From: Pontibacter roseus DSM 17521
GTDB taxonomy: Bacteria > Bacteroidota > Bacteroidia > Cytophagales > Hymenobacteraceae
Assembly (NCBI RefSeq): GCF_000373265.1
Contig: NZ_KB890761.1
Span: 1-64,000 of the forward strand
Direction: 5' to 3'
Length of the DNA stretch: 64,000 nucleotides
Part shown: positions 9,831 to 19,215 of the stretch, piece by piece
Layout of the letters: each line of letters begins with the position of its first letter
Numbering within the stretch: position 1 is the stretch's first letter
Position numbers and translations under genes: made by a program
The notes under the pieces: generated by a model
Told to the model about the DNA's origin: nothing
Seen by the model: only the letters and a program-made list of their open reading frames with translations
Databases searched by the model: none

Positions 9831-11810
9831 TTACTTGATTCGGAACTCTGTTCTTCTGTTCTGCTGGTGCAGCTCCTCAGGACACTGCACACCGTCGATA
9901 CAATCATTCACTAGCCTGGTTTTGCCGTAGCCTTTGGCCGTGAGCCTGTCACTGGCTATACCTTTGGTTATCAGATAATCCACGGCTGCCTGGGCTCTGC
10001 GCTCCGAAAGCAGCTGGTTGTATTTCAGGCTCTCGCGGCTGTCGGTGTGGGAGCTCAACTCGATTTTGACGTTCGGGTTGGCCTCCAGTATCGCCGCCAG
10101 CTTGTCCAGTTCTGTGGCGGCATCCGGGCGGATATCCCATTTGTCCAGGTCGTAGTAGATGTTCTCCAGCACGATGGCCTTGTCTTTCTCGTCCCTGTCG
10201 AACAGCAGCGCCACCTGCACGGTGTCTCCCGCTGTGGTTGGCACGTTCACAGTCGTGTTCTGGTTCAGGTAGCCTTGCTTGGTACCAAGGAAGGTATAGG
10301 AATTTCCTTTGCGGCCATCCATGAAATACTGCCCCCTCCTATTTGTCATAACCGTAGACGTGTCGTTTAGGTTCTTTTGGGATATAACTAACTGCACCTG
10401 CGGCAGAATTACCTGTACGTTTTTCTTCTGCTCATTCTGCTTGCGCTCCAATGTCGTCACGGCCAAAACCACTGGTTTCTGCAGCATTTTGAAGCTATAG
10501 ATGTCGTCTGTCCCATCGTTCGCGTCACGGTTAGAGGACAGAAGACCAGTCTCTCCTTCCCCATCGAACATGATGCCGTAGTCATTCTTAGGGGAATTGA
10601 TAGGATAGCCCATATTCTTCACAGCCGTCCAGGCGGCGTGCTTGCCCTCGGTTGTGAAAATGTCCAGGCCACCCATACCGCTGTGTCCGTCAGAAGCGAA
10701 ATGCAGTTTGCCAGCATTGTCGATGTAGGGGAAGCTCTCACGACCAGTGGTGTTGATGAGGATTCCGGCATTGACAGGCTCTCCCCAGCTGCCATCCTGC
10801 TGGCGCAACGAGTAGTAGATATCCGTCTCGCCTATACCTCCTGGCATATCCGATGCAAAATACATGATTTTGCCATCCGGTGACAGGGCGGGGTGCCCTA
10901 CTGAGTACTCTTCCACGTTATTATAGGCGAAAGGCTTAATATCAGACCAAGTGGCGCCTCGCTTCTGAGCCGTGTAAATCTCCAGTCGGTTGATGTATTC
11001 TGTAGCCTGATTCGGGTTTGCTATCCAACTGGTGGGGTCGGTGTTTCCGGTGTTGCGCTTCTGCACCAGTTTAGTTCTGGTGAAGTAGAGCGCCTGACCG
11101 TCTTCCGTAGCAGAAGCCGTCGCGTTGTGGTACTCCCCGTTAATCATCTCGTGCATGGCGGTTGGCGCGCCCCAGTTGCCCTTGCTGTCGCGGCTGGCCG
11201 TGAACAGCTGCAGGTATGGCCGGCCTGTCCAACCGTAGGTGCCGGCTGCTTTGCCGCCTGCGTTGGTGCCACGGTCTGACGTGAAGATGATGCCCTGCCC
11301 GTAGTTCATGGGGCTGAAGTCAGAAAATCCTTTGGCACTCAGGCCACTTAGGTGCTCTACCTCCGCCACGGGCAGCTGTTTCATCCAGCTCACGGCCTTG
11401 TCACAGGCTTCCATCAGCATCTGCGCACGTTCTTCCATCTCCGGCATCTCCTCGCCCCACTTCATGTACTGCTCCTTAGCCGGTTCATACTTTCCGTTGC
11501 TGCGCAATGCCTCAGCGAAGTGGTATACATTCATCGGGTCACGGCCTGGCATCGCAACTACCTGTCCGTACCACTTCTCCGCCTCGGCAGAGCGCCTGGT
11601 CAGACGGTAAGAAGTGGCGATACGCTCCGTGGTCACCACATCGGGCATGCGTTTCTCGGAGGCTTTCTGGTATTGCTCCAGCGCCAGCGAGAACTCATAT
11701 TTCTCGAAATGTTTGTTCGCTTTGCGAAGCTCCTGCTGCGCCTGGGCGGCAGGGGCTACACCTAGCATGAAGCTTACTACAAGGTATAAGGGTATGTATT
11801 TATAGTTCAT
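9831..11810 (-). CDS. OmpA-family protein with TPR-like and PD40 repeats (PorE-like, T9SS partner)
   Basis: An outer-membrane/periplasmic protein of 659 residues. In order: signal peptide (1-24); TPR-like helices (about 25-135, KANKHFEKYEFSLALEQYQKA); a PD40/WD40-like beta-propeller (about 155-430, with GHPALSPDGKIMYFASDMPGG and KLHFASDGHSGMGGLDIF); a carboxypeptidase-regulatory-like domain (about 455-535); and a C-terminal OmpA peptidoglycan-binding domain (about 545-659, NIYYDLDKWDIRPDAA, SHTDSRES, NRRTEFRIK). This domain order equals that of the PorE-type proteins found next to porP/sprF. Here it is the last gene of a three-gene set with a PorP-like protein and a giant CHU_C protein. It probably anchors the surface complex to peptidoglycan (inferred from context). 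Confidence 0.88.
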   Translation of the reverse strand: MNYKYIPLYLVVSFMLGVAPAAQAQQELRKANKHFEKYEFSLALEQYQKASEKRMPDVVTTERIATSYRLTRRSAEAEKWYGQVVAMPGRDPMNVYHFAEALRSNGKYEPAKEQYMKWGEEMPEMEERAQMLMEACDKAVSWMKQLPVAEVEHLSGLSAKGFSDFSPMNYGQGIIFTSDRGTNAGGKAAGTYGWTGRPYLQLFTASRDSKGNWGAPTAMHEMINGEYHNATASATEDGQALYFTRTKLVQKRNTGNTDPTSWIANPNQATEYINRLEIYTAQKRGATWSDIKPFAYNNVEEYSVGHPALSPDGKIMYFASDMPGGIGETDIYYSLRQQDGSWGEPVNAGILINTTGRESFPYIDNAGKLHFASDGHSGMGGLDIFTTEGKHAAWTAVKNMGYPINSPKNDYGIMFDGEGETGLLSSNRDANDGTDDIYSFKMLQKPVVLAVTTLERKQNEQKKNVQVILPQVQLVISQKNLNDTSTVMTNRRGQYFMDGRKGNSYTFLGTKQGYLNQNTTVNVPTTAGDTVQVALLFDRDEKDKAIVLENIYYDLDKWDIRPDAATELDKLAAILEANPNVKIELSSHTDSRESLKYNQLLSERRAQAAVDYLITKGIASDRLTAKGYGKTRLVNDCIDGVQCPEELHQQNRRTEFRIK

Positions 11811-11829
11811 ATGCGGTAAAAGCTAAGGA

Positions 11830-12765
11830 TTAAAAGTATTGAGGCGTCAACATTTTCGTATCCTGCTTCTTGAAGAAGTAGTAACCCACTGAAATCTCGT
11901 GCGAATGGAAGCCGTTCAGGTCGTTCAGCATCTTGTCGTAAGAATAACCCAGGCGCAGTGCGTTGGTCACCTGCAGTTGTGCAATCAACGCCAGGGCCGT
12001 GCGCTTGTTCACTTCCAGCTCCTCCTGGTTTTTGTTGAAGATGGGGGCACTGGTACGGTAGGAGGTTCCTAGCCACAGCTTGTCGCCCAGTAGCACAAAG
12101 CCGTTCAGGTCAATGTTGGCTGGCGCATGGAAGTCTTCTTTTACCAGGATGCTCGGCTTGAGCTTCACAAAGCTGCTCACGTCGAACACATAGCCGGTTG
12201 TGAAATAGTAATGGCGCTTGGGTTCTATCTGCAGAATATCCTTGTACTGTATCAGGTCAGAGGCGGAGAGACCAGCGTAGAAGCGTGGCGTGTGGAAGTA
12301 CATGCCCAGCTTCACGTCCGGGCGGTAAGTCACTTCTTTGCCGCTCGGTATGCTCGGGTCATCCGGCACGCCCAGTTCGGTTCCATCCATCACGTTCTGC
12401 ACGATACCGGCAGCCACACCCAGGCTCAGCACGCCATGCTCGCTCACCGAAATCCGGGTGGCTGCATTGGCATAGGCCGACAGCGTGGAGTAGGCACCGA
12501 TTTTGTCGCGGGTGATGTTCAGACCCAGTCCCAGCCTATCGTGTGCGGGAATCCCATCCACGCTCAGCGCCTGTGTGGTAGGGGCTCCTTCCAGGCCCGT
12601 CCACTGGGAACGGTGGAACGCGTTGATGTTAAGCACACCTTTGGTACCGGTATAAGCCGGGTTGATGGCCATACTGTTGAAGATGTACTGTGAGTACTGC
12701 GGGTTTTGCTGGGCACTAGCCGCAAATGTGAGCAATAGGGCCAGCAGGGTATAAAGTATTCTCAT
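11830..12765 (-). CDS. PorP/SprF family type IX secretion system membrane protein
   Basis: An outer-membrane beta-barrel of the PorP/SprF family, 311 residues from the ATG at 12765. The frame runs 11 codons further up, but only this start gives a clean signal peptide (MRILYTLLALLLTFAASAQ). The hallmark N-terminus, QNPQYSQYIFNSMAINPAYTGTKGVLNINAFHRSQWTG, is present; the family is shaped like this throughout. PorP/SprF proteins work with the T9SS, and paralogues next to giant CHU_C-tailed proteins are thought to be dedicated partners for export or surface attachment. It sits 19 nt upstream of the OmpA gene and 35 nt downstream of the giant gene, so the three are probably one operon. Confidence 0.93.
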   Translation of the reverse strand: MRILYTLLALLLTFAASAQQNPQYSQYIFNSMAINPAYTGTKGVLNINAFHRSQWTGLEGAPTTQALSVDGIPAHDRLGLGLNITRDKIGAYSTLSAYANAATRISVSEHGVLSLGVAAGIVQNVMDGTELGVPDDPSIPSGKEVTYRPDVKLGMYFHTPRFYAGLSASDLIQYKDILQIEPKRHYYFTTGYVFDVSSFVKLKPSILVKEDFHAPANIDLNGFVLLGDKLWLGTSYRTSAPIFNKNQEELEVNKRTALALIAQLQVTNALRLGYSYDKMLNDLNGFHSHEISVGYYFFKKQDTKMLTPQYF

Positions 12766-12800
12766 TGTAAAAAAGTTATTCAGATATTTTGCTGTCACTC

Positions 12801-15800
12801 TTAGCGGAAGATGGCCACGTATCCGGAGTATTCCTTGTACACACCATCACACAGTTTCACCCTTACCTTATAGAAGTAAGTACCCTGCTCCAGGCCTCTG
12901 CCCATCCAGTCATTCTTGTAAGCGCGCTGCTTGTACACCTCAGAGCCCCAGCGGTTGAATATCACCACCTCGTTGTCCGGAAACTTGAGCAGATTCGGAA
13001 TAGTCCAGTTGTCGTTCTTGCCGTCGCCGTTCGGGCTGAAGGCTTTCGGGAATTCAAGCTGGCCGTCTGCCAGAGTAGCGTCTATTGGGGCGCTTGCTTC
13101 TACTGAGCTGGCGCAGTCGCCGTTGTTGGCGGTTACGGTCACCTGCCCGGTTGCCTTCGGAGAGTCAGCCTTCACAGTGACAGTGGCAGTACCCTGACCT
13201 GCCACAATGGTGAAGCCAGGCGACACAGACCAGGTATAGGAGGTGGCGCCTTCCACAGCGTCTGCCGTGAATACAAGTCCGTCGCACACGTTGCTTCTGT
13301 CGGTTATGCGGCCTACCGCTGCCGGAGGTATCGTGATGTCGATGTTGCGGGTAGAGGCTGGGCTGGTACCGCAGTCATTCGAGGCTGTCACACTCACGGC
13401 ACCGCCTGTTGCAGTGGCGGTCACTGTGATGTTGTTAGTGCCTTGTCCGCCTGTAATGACCCAACCTGCAGGCACTGTCCAGGTATAAGATGTGGCGCCT
13501 GGCACAGCTGCTACGCTCAACACGTTGCCTGCACTGCTGATACAAACATCCGATACATTGGTGATAGCACCTGGTGTTTCCGGAGCAAGCGTAGGCGCTA
13601 CCGCCAGAACAGCTTCAGAGCCTGCACCACATCGGTTGTTCACGGCTGCTCTGATTTCACCTGCTCCCGCACCCACTCGTACGCGGATGCTGGTGCCTGT
13701 CGCGCTGCCTATCAGGGTCCAGGTGGCCGGCACCTTCCAGGTATAGCCTGCCGCACCGGCTACTGCATCAATGCTGTAGGTCAGTTCTGTGCCGATACAG
13801 GCCGTAGTGTTTCCTGTGATGGCTACTGGCGCATCCAGCGTGTTGGTCACGGCTACGGCACGGCTGGCTTTGCTGCTGGCGCCGCAAGCATTAGAAGCAG
13901 ATACTTCCACGCTTCCAGAGGTCGTTCCGATTTTAACACGGACCTGCGCTGTACCTTGGCCGCTCAGGATTTCCCATCCCCCTGTAGCAGGAACTGTCCA
14001 GTTGTAAGTCACGCCTGAAACTGCTGTCACGGAGTAAGTTGCTTCCACACCGGCGCACAGGTCATTGTTACCAGAGATGGCCACAGGCACGGCAGGTATG
14101 GTAGAGACATTGATAGTCGTTGTTCTCTCTTCGCTAGTTCCGCACTCATTAGAGGCCTTCACTTTTACAGTACCGCCTGTTGCGTTGCTTGATACGGTGA
14201 TGCTTGTTGTGCCCTGGCCCGCTGTGATTTCCCATCCGGTAGGCACCGTCCAGGTATAGCTGGTGGCACCTGGCACGGCTGTTATGCTGAATACGTTGCC
14301 CTGGCTCATGGAGCAGACTGCTTCCGGGCTGTTGATGGCGCCTGGCCGTGCTGGTATCGTGGCAGGCGTGATAGCCAGGCTTGCCTGAGCACTCGCGCCA
14401 CAGGCATTTGCGGCTGCTACTTTCAATGTTCCCGGGGTGCTGCCTACCACTATAGTAATGGTGTTGGTGGTACGGCTTCCTTTCACGGCCCATCCTGTCG
14501 GTATGTCCCAGGTATAGCCGGTGGCTCCTTCTATTGCGTTGGTAGTGTAGGTCACTTCTGTGCCCGCACATGGTGTGGTCAGGCCACTGATAGCGGCTGG
14601 CGCGGCTGGCACATCTGATACACTCACTGCACGGCTAGCCTTGCTGCTGATGCCACAGGCGTTACCCGCTACTACCTCCACGTTACCTGAACCCGTCCCA
14701 AATCTCACTCGAACCTGCGCAGTGCCTTGGCCACTTACTATCTCCCATCCGGCCGGAACCGTCCAGGTATAGGTTATGCCTGCAGTTGCTGCCACGGAGT
14801 AGGTCGTTTCTGTTCCTGCACACACAGCGGCACTGCCCGAGATGCTGACAGGCGCTGCCGGAATAGTAACTACGGTCGCAGTAAAGGTTCTTGGTGCGCT
14901 GTTGCCACAGGCATTGGAGGCTATTACACTCACAGTACCGCCCGTTGTTCCGGCTGTCACTACAATGCGGGTCGTGCCCTGTCCTTCTGTTATGGTCCAG
15001 CCTGCCGGCACATCCCAGGTATAGCCAGTGGTACCCGGTACCGCATCAATGGAGTAGACATTGCCCGTGCTTGTACCACATACGCCTGCTGTTGGACCAG
15101 TGATGGCTCCGGGAGTTTCTGGCTTCTTGTTTGGATTGATTTCCAAGGTCGCCTGTTCGCCTGTGAAGCATTTGTTTTTCACGGCGGCTTTGATGGTCAC
15201 GGTGCTGGTGCTCGTACCTACTTTCACACGAATGGTGTTACCGGTGTTGTCACCGATAAAGGACCAGCTGGAAGGCAGTGTCCATACATAGCCTGTCGCA
15301 CCTTCTACTGCTGCTACAGAGTATTCCTGCTCTGAGCCGATACAAGGGGTTGTCTCTCCTGATATCGCTGCAGGGGCAGCCGGTGCGTTGGTCACCGTCA
15401 CAGCCAAGGATGCAGCTGCACTGCTGGTGCAGGCGTTGTTCGCCGTCACACTTATAGTACCACCGGTTGTTCCGGCTACTACCGTCACCTGGTTCGTGTT
15501 AGTGGCTGTGTTCTGCGCGAATTCCCATCCGGCAGGAAGTGTCCAGGTATAGCTGGTGGCTCCCGTGATGGCAGCGGTCCTGAAGGTCATCTGCTTGCCT
15601 GCACATACTTCTATGTCACCTATAATAGACACTGGAGCAACAGGCGCTGGTGTCACAACTATCACTTTGGTGGCGATGCTCTCGAGACCACAGTTGTTCG
15701 TCACTTTCAACGATACTATGCCCCCTGACAGGCTTCCGCCTTTTGCTTTCACTACCACACTGGCTCCTGTGTTTCCACCTACAATTTCCAGGTTCTCGTC

Positions 15801-17699
15801 AACTGACCAGGTATAGGCAAGGCCTTCGGCTACGCCTGTCGCTGTGAAGGTCACGCCTTCGGTGTTGAAGCAGAGGGACGCACCGCCCGTAATCACAGGC
15901 ACAACCGGCAATCCAGTCACCTGCACATTCAACTCAGCGGTTACTTTGTTCTTGCATTGGTCAGTCACTGTTACCTTAATGACTTTGGCTCCTCCTGCAG
16001 GGCCTACGTTCACTTTGATAGTATTGCCCGCTTGCGGCTCAGCCAGCGTCCAACCCAATGGCAGTGTAAAGGCATAGGTAGCTCCTATGACTGGCGTCAC
16101 GGTGAAAGTCTGCTGCGTATTAGCACAGATTGTTGTTTCACCCGTGATGGCCGCTGTCAAAGTAGGGCATTTCACATCAGGAATCACCACGACATCCTTG
16201 TCGTTGTCAGGGTCCGCGTCTGTGTACCCCCCATCGCCTGGGTCAGTCGGGTTATTCGGGTCCTCTGGGTTGTTTGGATTATCCGGGTTATTTGGGTCAT
16301 CCGGGTTATTCGGATTGTCAGGATTATTCGGGTTGTCTGGATTTTTATCGCGGTCGATGAGGAAGGCGATGTTCTCTATTCTTCCTGCTTTCACCAGCTT
16401 AGCAGTGATAGTTAGAGTCGCAGATGATTTGCCTGCAATAGACGGGATGTAGAAAAGGCCTGTTTCAGGATTATAAGTGGCACCTGCACTAGCCTCATAG
16501 CTCACAAATTCCAATCCCTGTGGCAGTTTTTCCCTTACTTTCACATTTCTCTCAGTTCCTTCGCCCTTGTTGTTAACTGTGACGCTATACTGCACGTTCT
16601 GACCCACAACGTAAGTAGGTCCGCCGTTCACTGTTTTGTCTATAGCTAAATCAGGCAGTTTGATAGTTACCTCGTCCTCGTCCTCGTCCGGAGACGGGTC
16701 CGGATTTTCACCAATGATGACGACTCTGTTGCGGATGTTCCCGGTACTTATGATGCGGAAGGTCAATCTGAGTGTCTCAACCTCTCCTACTGCCAGGTTT
16801 CCTACCAGCCACTGGTTCGTGTTGGTGTTGTACGTGCCCTTGGTTGCAGACTCCACTCTTACAAACTGCAGCCCTGCCGGAATGTCCTCCTTCACGACAA
16901 CACCCGTTGCGTTGTCTGGCCCTAGGTTGGTCGCTCTGATGGTATAGGTAACGAATGAGCCCAGGTTATACTCCTTCTCCTCGGCTTCCTTCTGCACACT
17001 TAGGTTCGCGATGACGATATTGGGCATGAAAACCAAGTTCGCTTCCAGGTTCACCTCACCTGCAAGCGATATGGCACGACCAATCATCACGCCGCCGCCG
17101 CCAATCTTAATGGAATTCTGTGCGATGACAGTACCTTGGAAAAGACTGGTCTTGCCTGTATCCACGCTGCCCCTCACTATCCAGTACACATTTTTGGGCT
17201 GTGCACCATTAATCAGGTTGATGTAGGTCTTGTCTGTATTGGAATTCAGGTTGCCATCAATGATGATGACAAAGGTAGCGTCCGGATTACCTTGCCCGTC
17301 CAGTGTCAGGCCTTCTCGCAGCGTAGCATTGCCGCTGATTTTGTACACCCCGGCGAACAGTTTCTGGTAGTTACCAAGAATGGAGGAAAACAGGGGGGTA
17401 GGATTCGGGTAATTGAGCAGACTGTTATATAGGCTTTGTGCATCCTCAAGCGCCTGGGCAGCAATAGGAGTACCGATTTCCTTGTCACCGTCGACTTTCA
17501 ACACGCCTGTGTCTACAACAGGGGTCCCTGATACAACGCCCAGGTCTCCGTACACGTCCGTGGCTCCTTGGTTCGTGACACGCGAAGCCGCCAAGATGGC
17601 GTAGTCCTCTGCGCTGTTCAGGTTCAGGTCTGGCTGTCCGTAGGTAAGGGTGGTGCTGACAGTCAGGAAGAGAAAGACTAGCAGTAAAATTCTACTCAT
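12801..17699 (-). CDS. Giant T9SS-exported protein with DUF3494 ice-binding-like head, DUF11 and 12 PKD-like repeats, CHU_C tail
   Basis: A secreted multidomain protein of 1632 residues. Signal peptide 1-22. Residues about 24-228 match the DUF3494/ice-binding protein family (SAEDYAILAASRVTNQG, DVYGDLGV, GVYKISGNATL, ATFVIIIDGNL, NVYWIVRGSVD, GTVIAQNSIKIGGG, MIGRAISLAGEVNL). DUF11 domains lie at about 232-346 and 350-450. A Pro/Asn/Asp-rich linker spans about 453-500. Twelve PKD/Ig-like repeats of 84-89 residues follow, about 510-1544, each with a YTW core. Residues 1547-1632 form a CHU_C (type B T9SS sorting) domain: FPKAFSPNGDGKNDNW, FNRWGSEVY, GTYFYKV. Known ice-binding members of DUF3494 are beta-solenoids, but many members are untested. 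I infer a surface-displayed stalk and head, exported with the downstream PorP-like partner. Confidence 0.9.
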   Translation of the reverse strand: MSRILLLVFLFLTVSTTLTYGQPDLNLNSAEDYAILAASRVTNQGATDVYGDLGVVSGTPVVDTGVLKVDGDKEIGTPIAAQALEDAQSLYNSLLNYPNPTPLFSSILGNYQKLFAGVYKISGNATLREGLTLDGQGNPDATFVIIIDGNLNSNTDKTYINLINGAQPKNVYWIVRGSVDTGKTSLFQGTVIAQNSIKIGGGGVMIGRAISLAGEVNLEANLVFMPNIVIANLSVQKEAEEKEYNLGSFVTYTIRATNLGPDNATGVVVKEDIPAGLQFVRVESATKGTYNTNTNQWLVGNLAVGEVETLRLTFRIISTGNIRNRVVIIGENPDPSPDEDEDEVTIKLPDLAIDKTVNGGPTYVVGQNVQYSVTVNNKGEGTERNVKVREKLPQGLEFVSYEASAGATYNPETGLFYIPSIAGKSSATLTITAKLVKAGRIENIAFLIDRDKNPDNPNNPDNPNNPDDPNNPDNPNNPEDPNNPTDPGDGGYTDADPDNDKDVVVIPDVKCPTLTAAITGETTICANTQQTFTVTPVIGATYAFTLPLGWTLAEPQAGNTIKVNVGPAGGAKVIKVTVTDQCKNKVTAELNVQVTGLPVVPVITGGASLCFNTEGVTFTATGVAEGLAYTWSVDENLEIVGGNTGASVVVKAKGGSLSGGIVSLKVTNNCGLESIATKVIVVTPAPVAPVSIIGDIEVCAGKQMTFRTAAITGATSYTWTLPAGWEFAQNTATNTNQVTVVAGTTGGTISVTANNACTSSAAASLAVTVTNAPAAPAAISGETTPCIGSEQEYSVAAVEGATGYVWTLPSSWSFIGDNTGNTIRVKVGTSTSTVTIKAAVKNKCFTGEQATLEINPNKKPETPGAITGPTAGVCGTSTGNVYSIDAVPGTTGYTWDVPAGWTITEGQGTTRIVVTAGTTGGTVSVIASNACGNSAPRTFTATVVTIPAAPVSISGSAAVCAGTETTYSVAATAGITYTWTVPAGWEIVSGQGTAQVRVRFGTGSGNVEVVAGNACGISSKASRAVSVSDVPAAPAAISGLTTPCAGTEVTYTTNAIEGATGYTWDIPTGWAVKGSRTTNTITIVVGSTPGTLKVAAANACGASAQASLAITPATIPARPGAINSPEAVCSMSQGNVFSITAVPGATSYTWTVPTGWEITAGQGTTSITVSSNATGGTVKVKASNECGTSEERTTTINVSTIPAVPVAISGNNDLCAGVEATYSVTAVSGVTYNWTVPATGGWEILSGQGTAQVRVKIGTTSGSVEVSASNACGASSKASRAVAVTNTLDAPVAITGNTTACIGTELTYSIDAVAGAAGYTWKVPATWTLIGSATGTSIRVRVGAGAGEIRAAVNNRCGAGSEAVLAVAPTLAPETPGAITNVSDVCISSAGNVLSVAAVPGATSYTWTVPAGWVITGGQGTNNITVTATATGGAVSVTASNDCGTSPASTRNIDITIPPAAVGRITDRSNVCDGLVFTADAVEGATSYTWSVSPGFTIVAGQGTATVTVKADSPKATGQVTVTANNGDCASSVEASAPIDATLADGQLEFPKAFSPNGDGKNDNWTIPNLLKFPDNEVVIFNRWGSEVYKQRAYKNDWMGRGLEQGTYFYKVRVKLCDGVYKEYSGYVAIFR
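13326..15383 (-). repeat. Three-domain higher-order repeat within the PKD array
   Basis: PKD-like repeats 4-11 (residues 773-1458) follow an A-B-C, A-B-C, A-B order. A repeats (4, 7, 10) open like PAAISGETTPC. B repeats (5, 8, 11) open PGAI and contain GNV. C repeats (6, 9) open PVSISG or PVAISG with TYTW or TYNW. The unit is about 257 residues (about 770 bp). This points to growth by duplication of a three-domain block, not of single domains. Confidence 0.75.
16239..16343 (-). repeat. Short repeats coding a Pro/Asn/Asp linker
   Basis: A low-complexity stretch codes for repeated NPDNPNN-like units between the DUF11 domains and the PKD array (residues about 453-487). It probably acts as a flexible, acidic spacer. 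The tandem DNA units could vary in number between strains by slippage. Confidence 0.8.
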
Positions 17700-18091
17700 A
17701 TAGATAATTTGAAATAAAATATTATAATGGTCATAAATATAGACATATTATCATATACTTTTTATATCTGCTGTTACTAATTTTTTTTAGCTTAGTTTAA
17801 TCCGATATAAAAAATGCAATATAAAATCAAGAATAGGATGTTATAACGCCGATAGAGTTATACTATTCCTACACACCTGCTCCTAAACTTTTTTTTATTC
17901 TCCCTAAAGTTCAGTCCAAGAGAGTAGCAGACACACTTAAATCAAAATTCACATTAGTATATTTGAATATGTTAATCTATTTATATAGTTATTGCGTTTC
18001 AGTGCTTTCTCTTCAGCTAATGTTATATTTGATAAGTCAATATTAACGGGCTGCAAAGGTAGAATTTAAAAGCAGAGTATTTGAAACCAGT
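17700..18091. other. AT-rich intergenic region upstream of the giant T9SS gene
   Basis: About 390 bp of AT-rich DNA without a credible gene separates the giant gene from the lipA terminator. At 18061-18054 the minus strand has TACCTTTG, a good -7 box. No TTG lies at the usual 19-bp distance, but a TTTG lies further up. If used, it would give a leader of about 350 nt for the giant gene. I see no other clear element here. Confidence 0.5.
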
Positions 18092-18139
18092 GCAAAAAAA
18101 AAGTGGGTCATTGCTATAGTTTTGATAGCAATGACCCAC
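18092..18139 (-). terminator. Rho-independent terminator after lipA
   Basis: A perfect 15-bp stem (GTGGGTCATTGCTAT at 18103-18117 with its complement at 18125-18139) and a 7-nt loop are followed on the minus strand by nine T residues. It begins 40 nt after the lipA stop. Confidence 0.95.
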
Positions 18140-18178
18140 AAACCTTCCAAAACAAAATTCAGAAAGTTCTAAGAAAGT

Positions 18179-19090
18179 TTATACATGCACATGTCGTTCA
18201 GCATGGTAGGAGGAGCGGACTAATGGACCTGACTCTACATACTTGATACCTCGTCTCAAACCCTCTTCACGGTAGTGGTCAAACAGGTCGGGGTGAATGA
18301 ACTCCGCCACCTCGATGTGCAGCTTGGTCGGCTGCAGGTACTGCCCCAGCGTTAGGATGTCGCAGCCGTTGGCCGCCAGGTCATCCATCGCCTGGTATAC
18401 CTGCTCCCTTGTCTCGCCCAGCCCCAGCATGATACCGGTCTTGGTGCGCTTGCCATACTCCTTGGTGCGGCGAATCTGCTCTAGGCTGCGCTCGTACTTG
18501 GCCTGCGGGCGCACGCGGCGGTATAACTCCTTCACGGTCTCCATGTTGTGTGACACCACCTCTTGGCCTGCCGAAATCATGGTAATCAAGGCATCCCAGT
18601 TGGCTTTCACGTCAGGTATGAGCGTTTCGATGGTGGTAGCAGGAGAAAGTTGTTTTACCAGGGCCACTGTCTCATGCCAGATGGCGGCACCCCGGTCCTT
18701 CAGCTCATCGCGGTTCACGGAGGTGATAACGGCATGCTTTACGCCCATCAGTTGAATGGCCTCTGCCACACGGCGGGGCTCATCGGTATCATACTCGTTG
18801 GGGCGGCCCGTGGCTACTGCACAGAACGAGCAGCTGCGGGTGCACACGTTTCCCAATATCATGAAAGTAGCCGTACCAGCTCCCCAGCACTCGCCCATGT
18901 TCGGGCAGTTTCCACTCTCACAGATGGTATGCAGCTTATATTCGTCTACTATGCTTCTTACCTTCGCGTACTCTTTCCCCACCGGTAGCTTCACGCGCAG
19001 CCAGTTTGGCTTGCGAGGCTGTCCCAGCGCGTTCAGCCCCTCGGGCGTCGCATTGGGTTGTATAACCGGAAGTGTCAATAGTTCATCCAT
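18179..19090 (-). CDS. lipA: Lipoyl synthase
   Basis: A radical-SAM enzyme that inserts two sulfurs into protein-bound octanoyl groups, making the lipoyl cofactor of GcvH and the 2-oxoacid dehydrogenase E2 proteins. The 303-residue length is normal. The auxiliary cluster cysteines are C57, C62 and C68 ([12 protein letters not shown]), the radical-SAM cysteines C83, C87 and C90 (CTRSCSFC), and the C-terminal RSSYHAE holds the conserved serine ligand. The start is the only ATG near the family N-terminus. A TATCTTTG -7-like box lies at 19102-19095, only a few bases before the ATG, so a very short leader is possible. Clients encoded nearby are gcvP's partner system and the fused E1 at 21453-23432. 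Confidence 0.97.
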   Translation of the reverse strand: MDELLTLPVIQPNATPEGLNALGQPRKPNWLRVKLPVGKEYAKVRSIVDEYKLHTICESGNCPNMGECWGAGTATFMILGNVCTRSCSFCAVATGRPNEYDTDEPRRVAEAIQLMGVKHAVITSVNRDELKDRGAAIWHETVALVKQLSPATTIETLIPDVKANWDALITMISAGQEVVSHNMETVKELYRRVRPQAKYERSLEQIRRTKEYGKRTKTGIMLGLGETREQVYQAMDDLAANGCDILTLGQYLQPTKLHIEVAEFIHPDLFDHYREEGLRRGIKYVESGPLVRSSYHAERHVHV

Positions 19091-19215
19091 GGTACAAAGA
19101 TAGGAACTTATAGGTTAAGAGGTTGGCAAAACCGACAAGAAAAGTACAGGTATCCTGCTGATGAGCAGAATGCCTACTTAGGAAACAGCGAAAGGAAGAA
19201 ATGGTTTGGCGGGAG

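Noticed and set aside
13326-15383. Periodic repeats of the PKD array considered as a CRISPR or satellite
   Set aside because: Period is about 255 bp, in frame, and fully explained by repeated protein domains.
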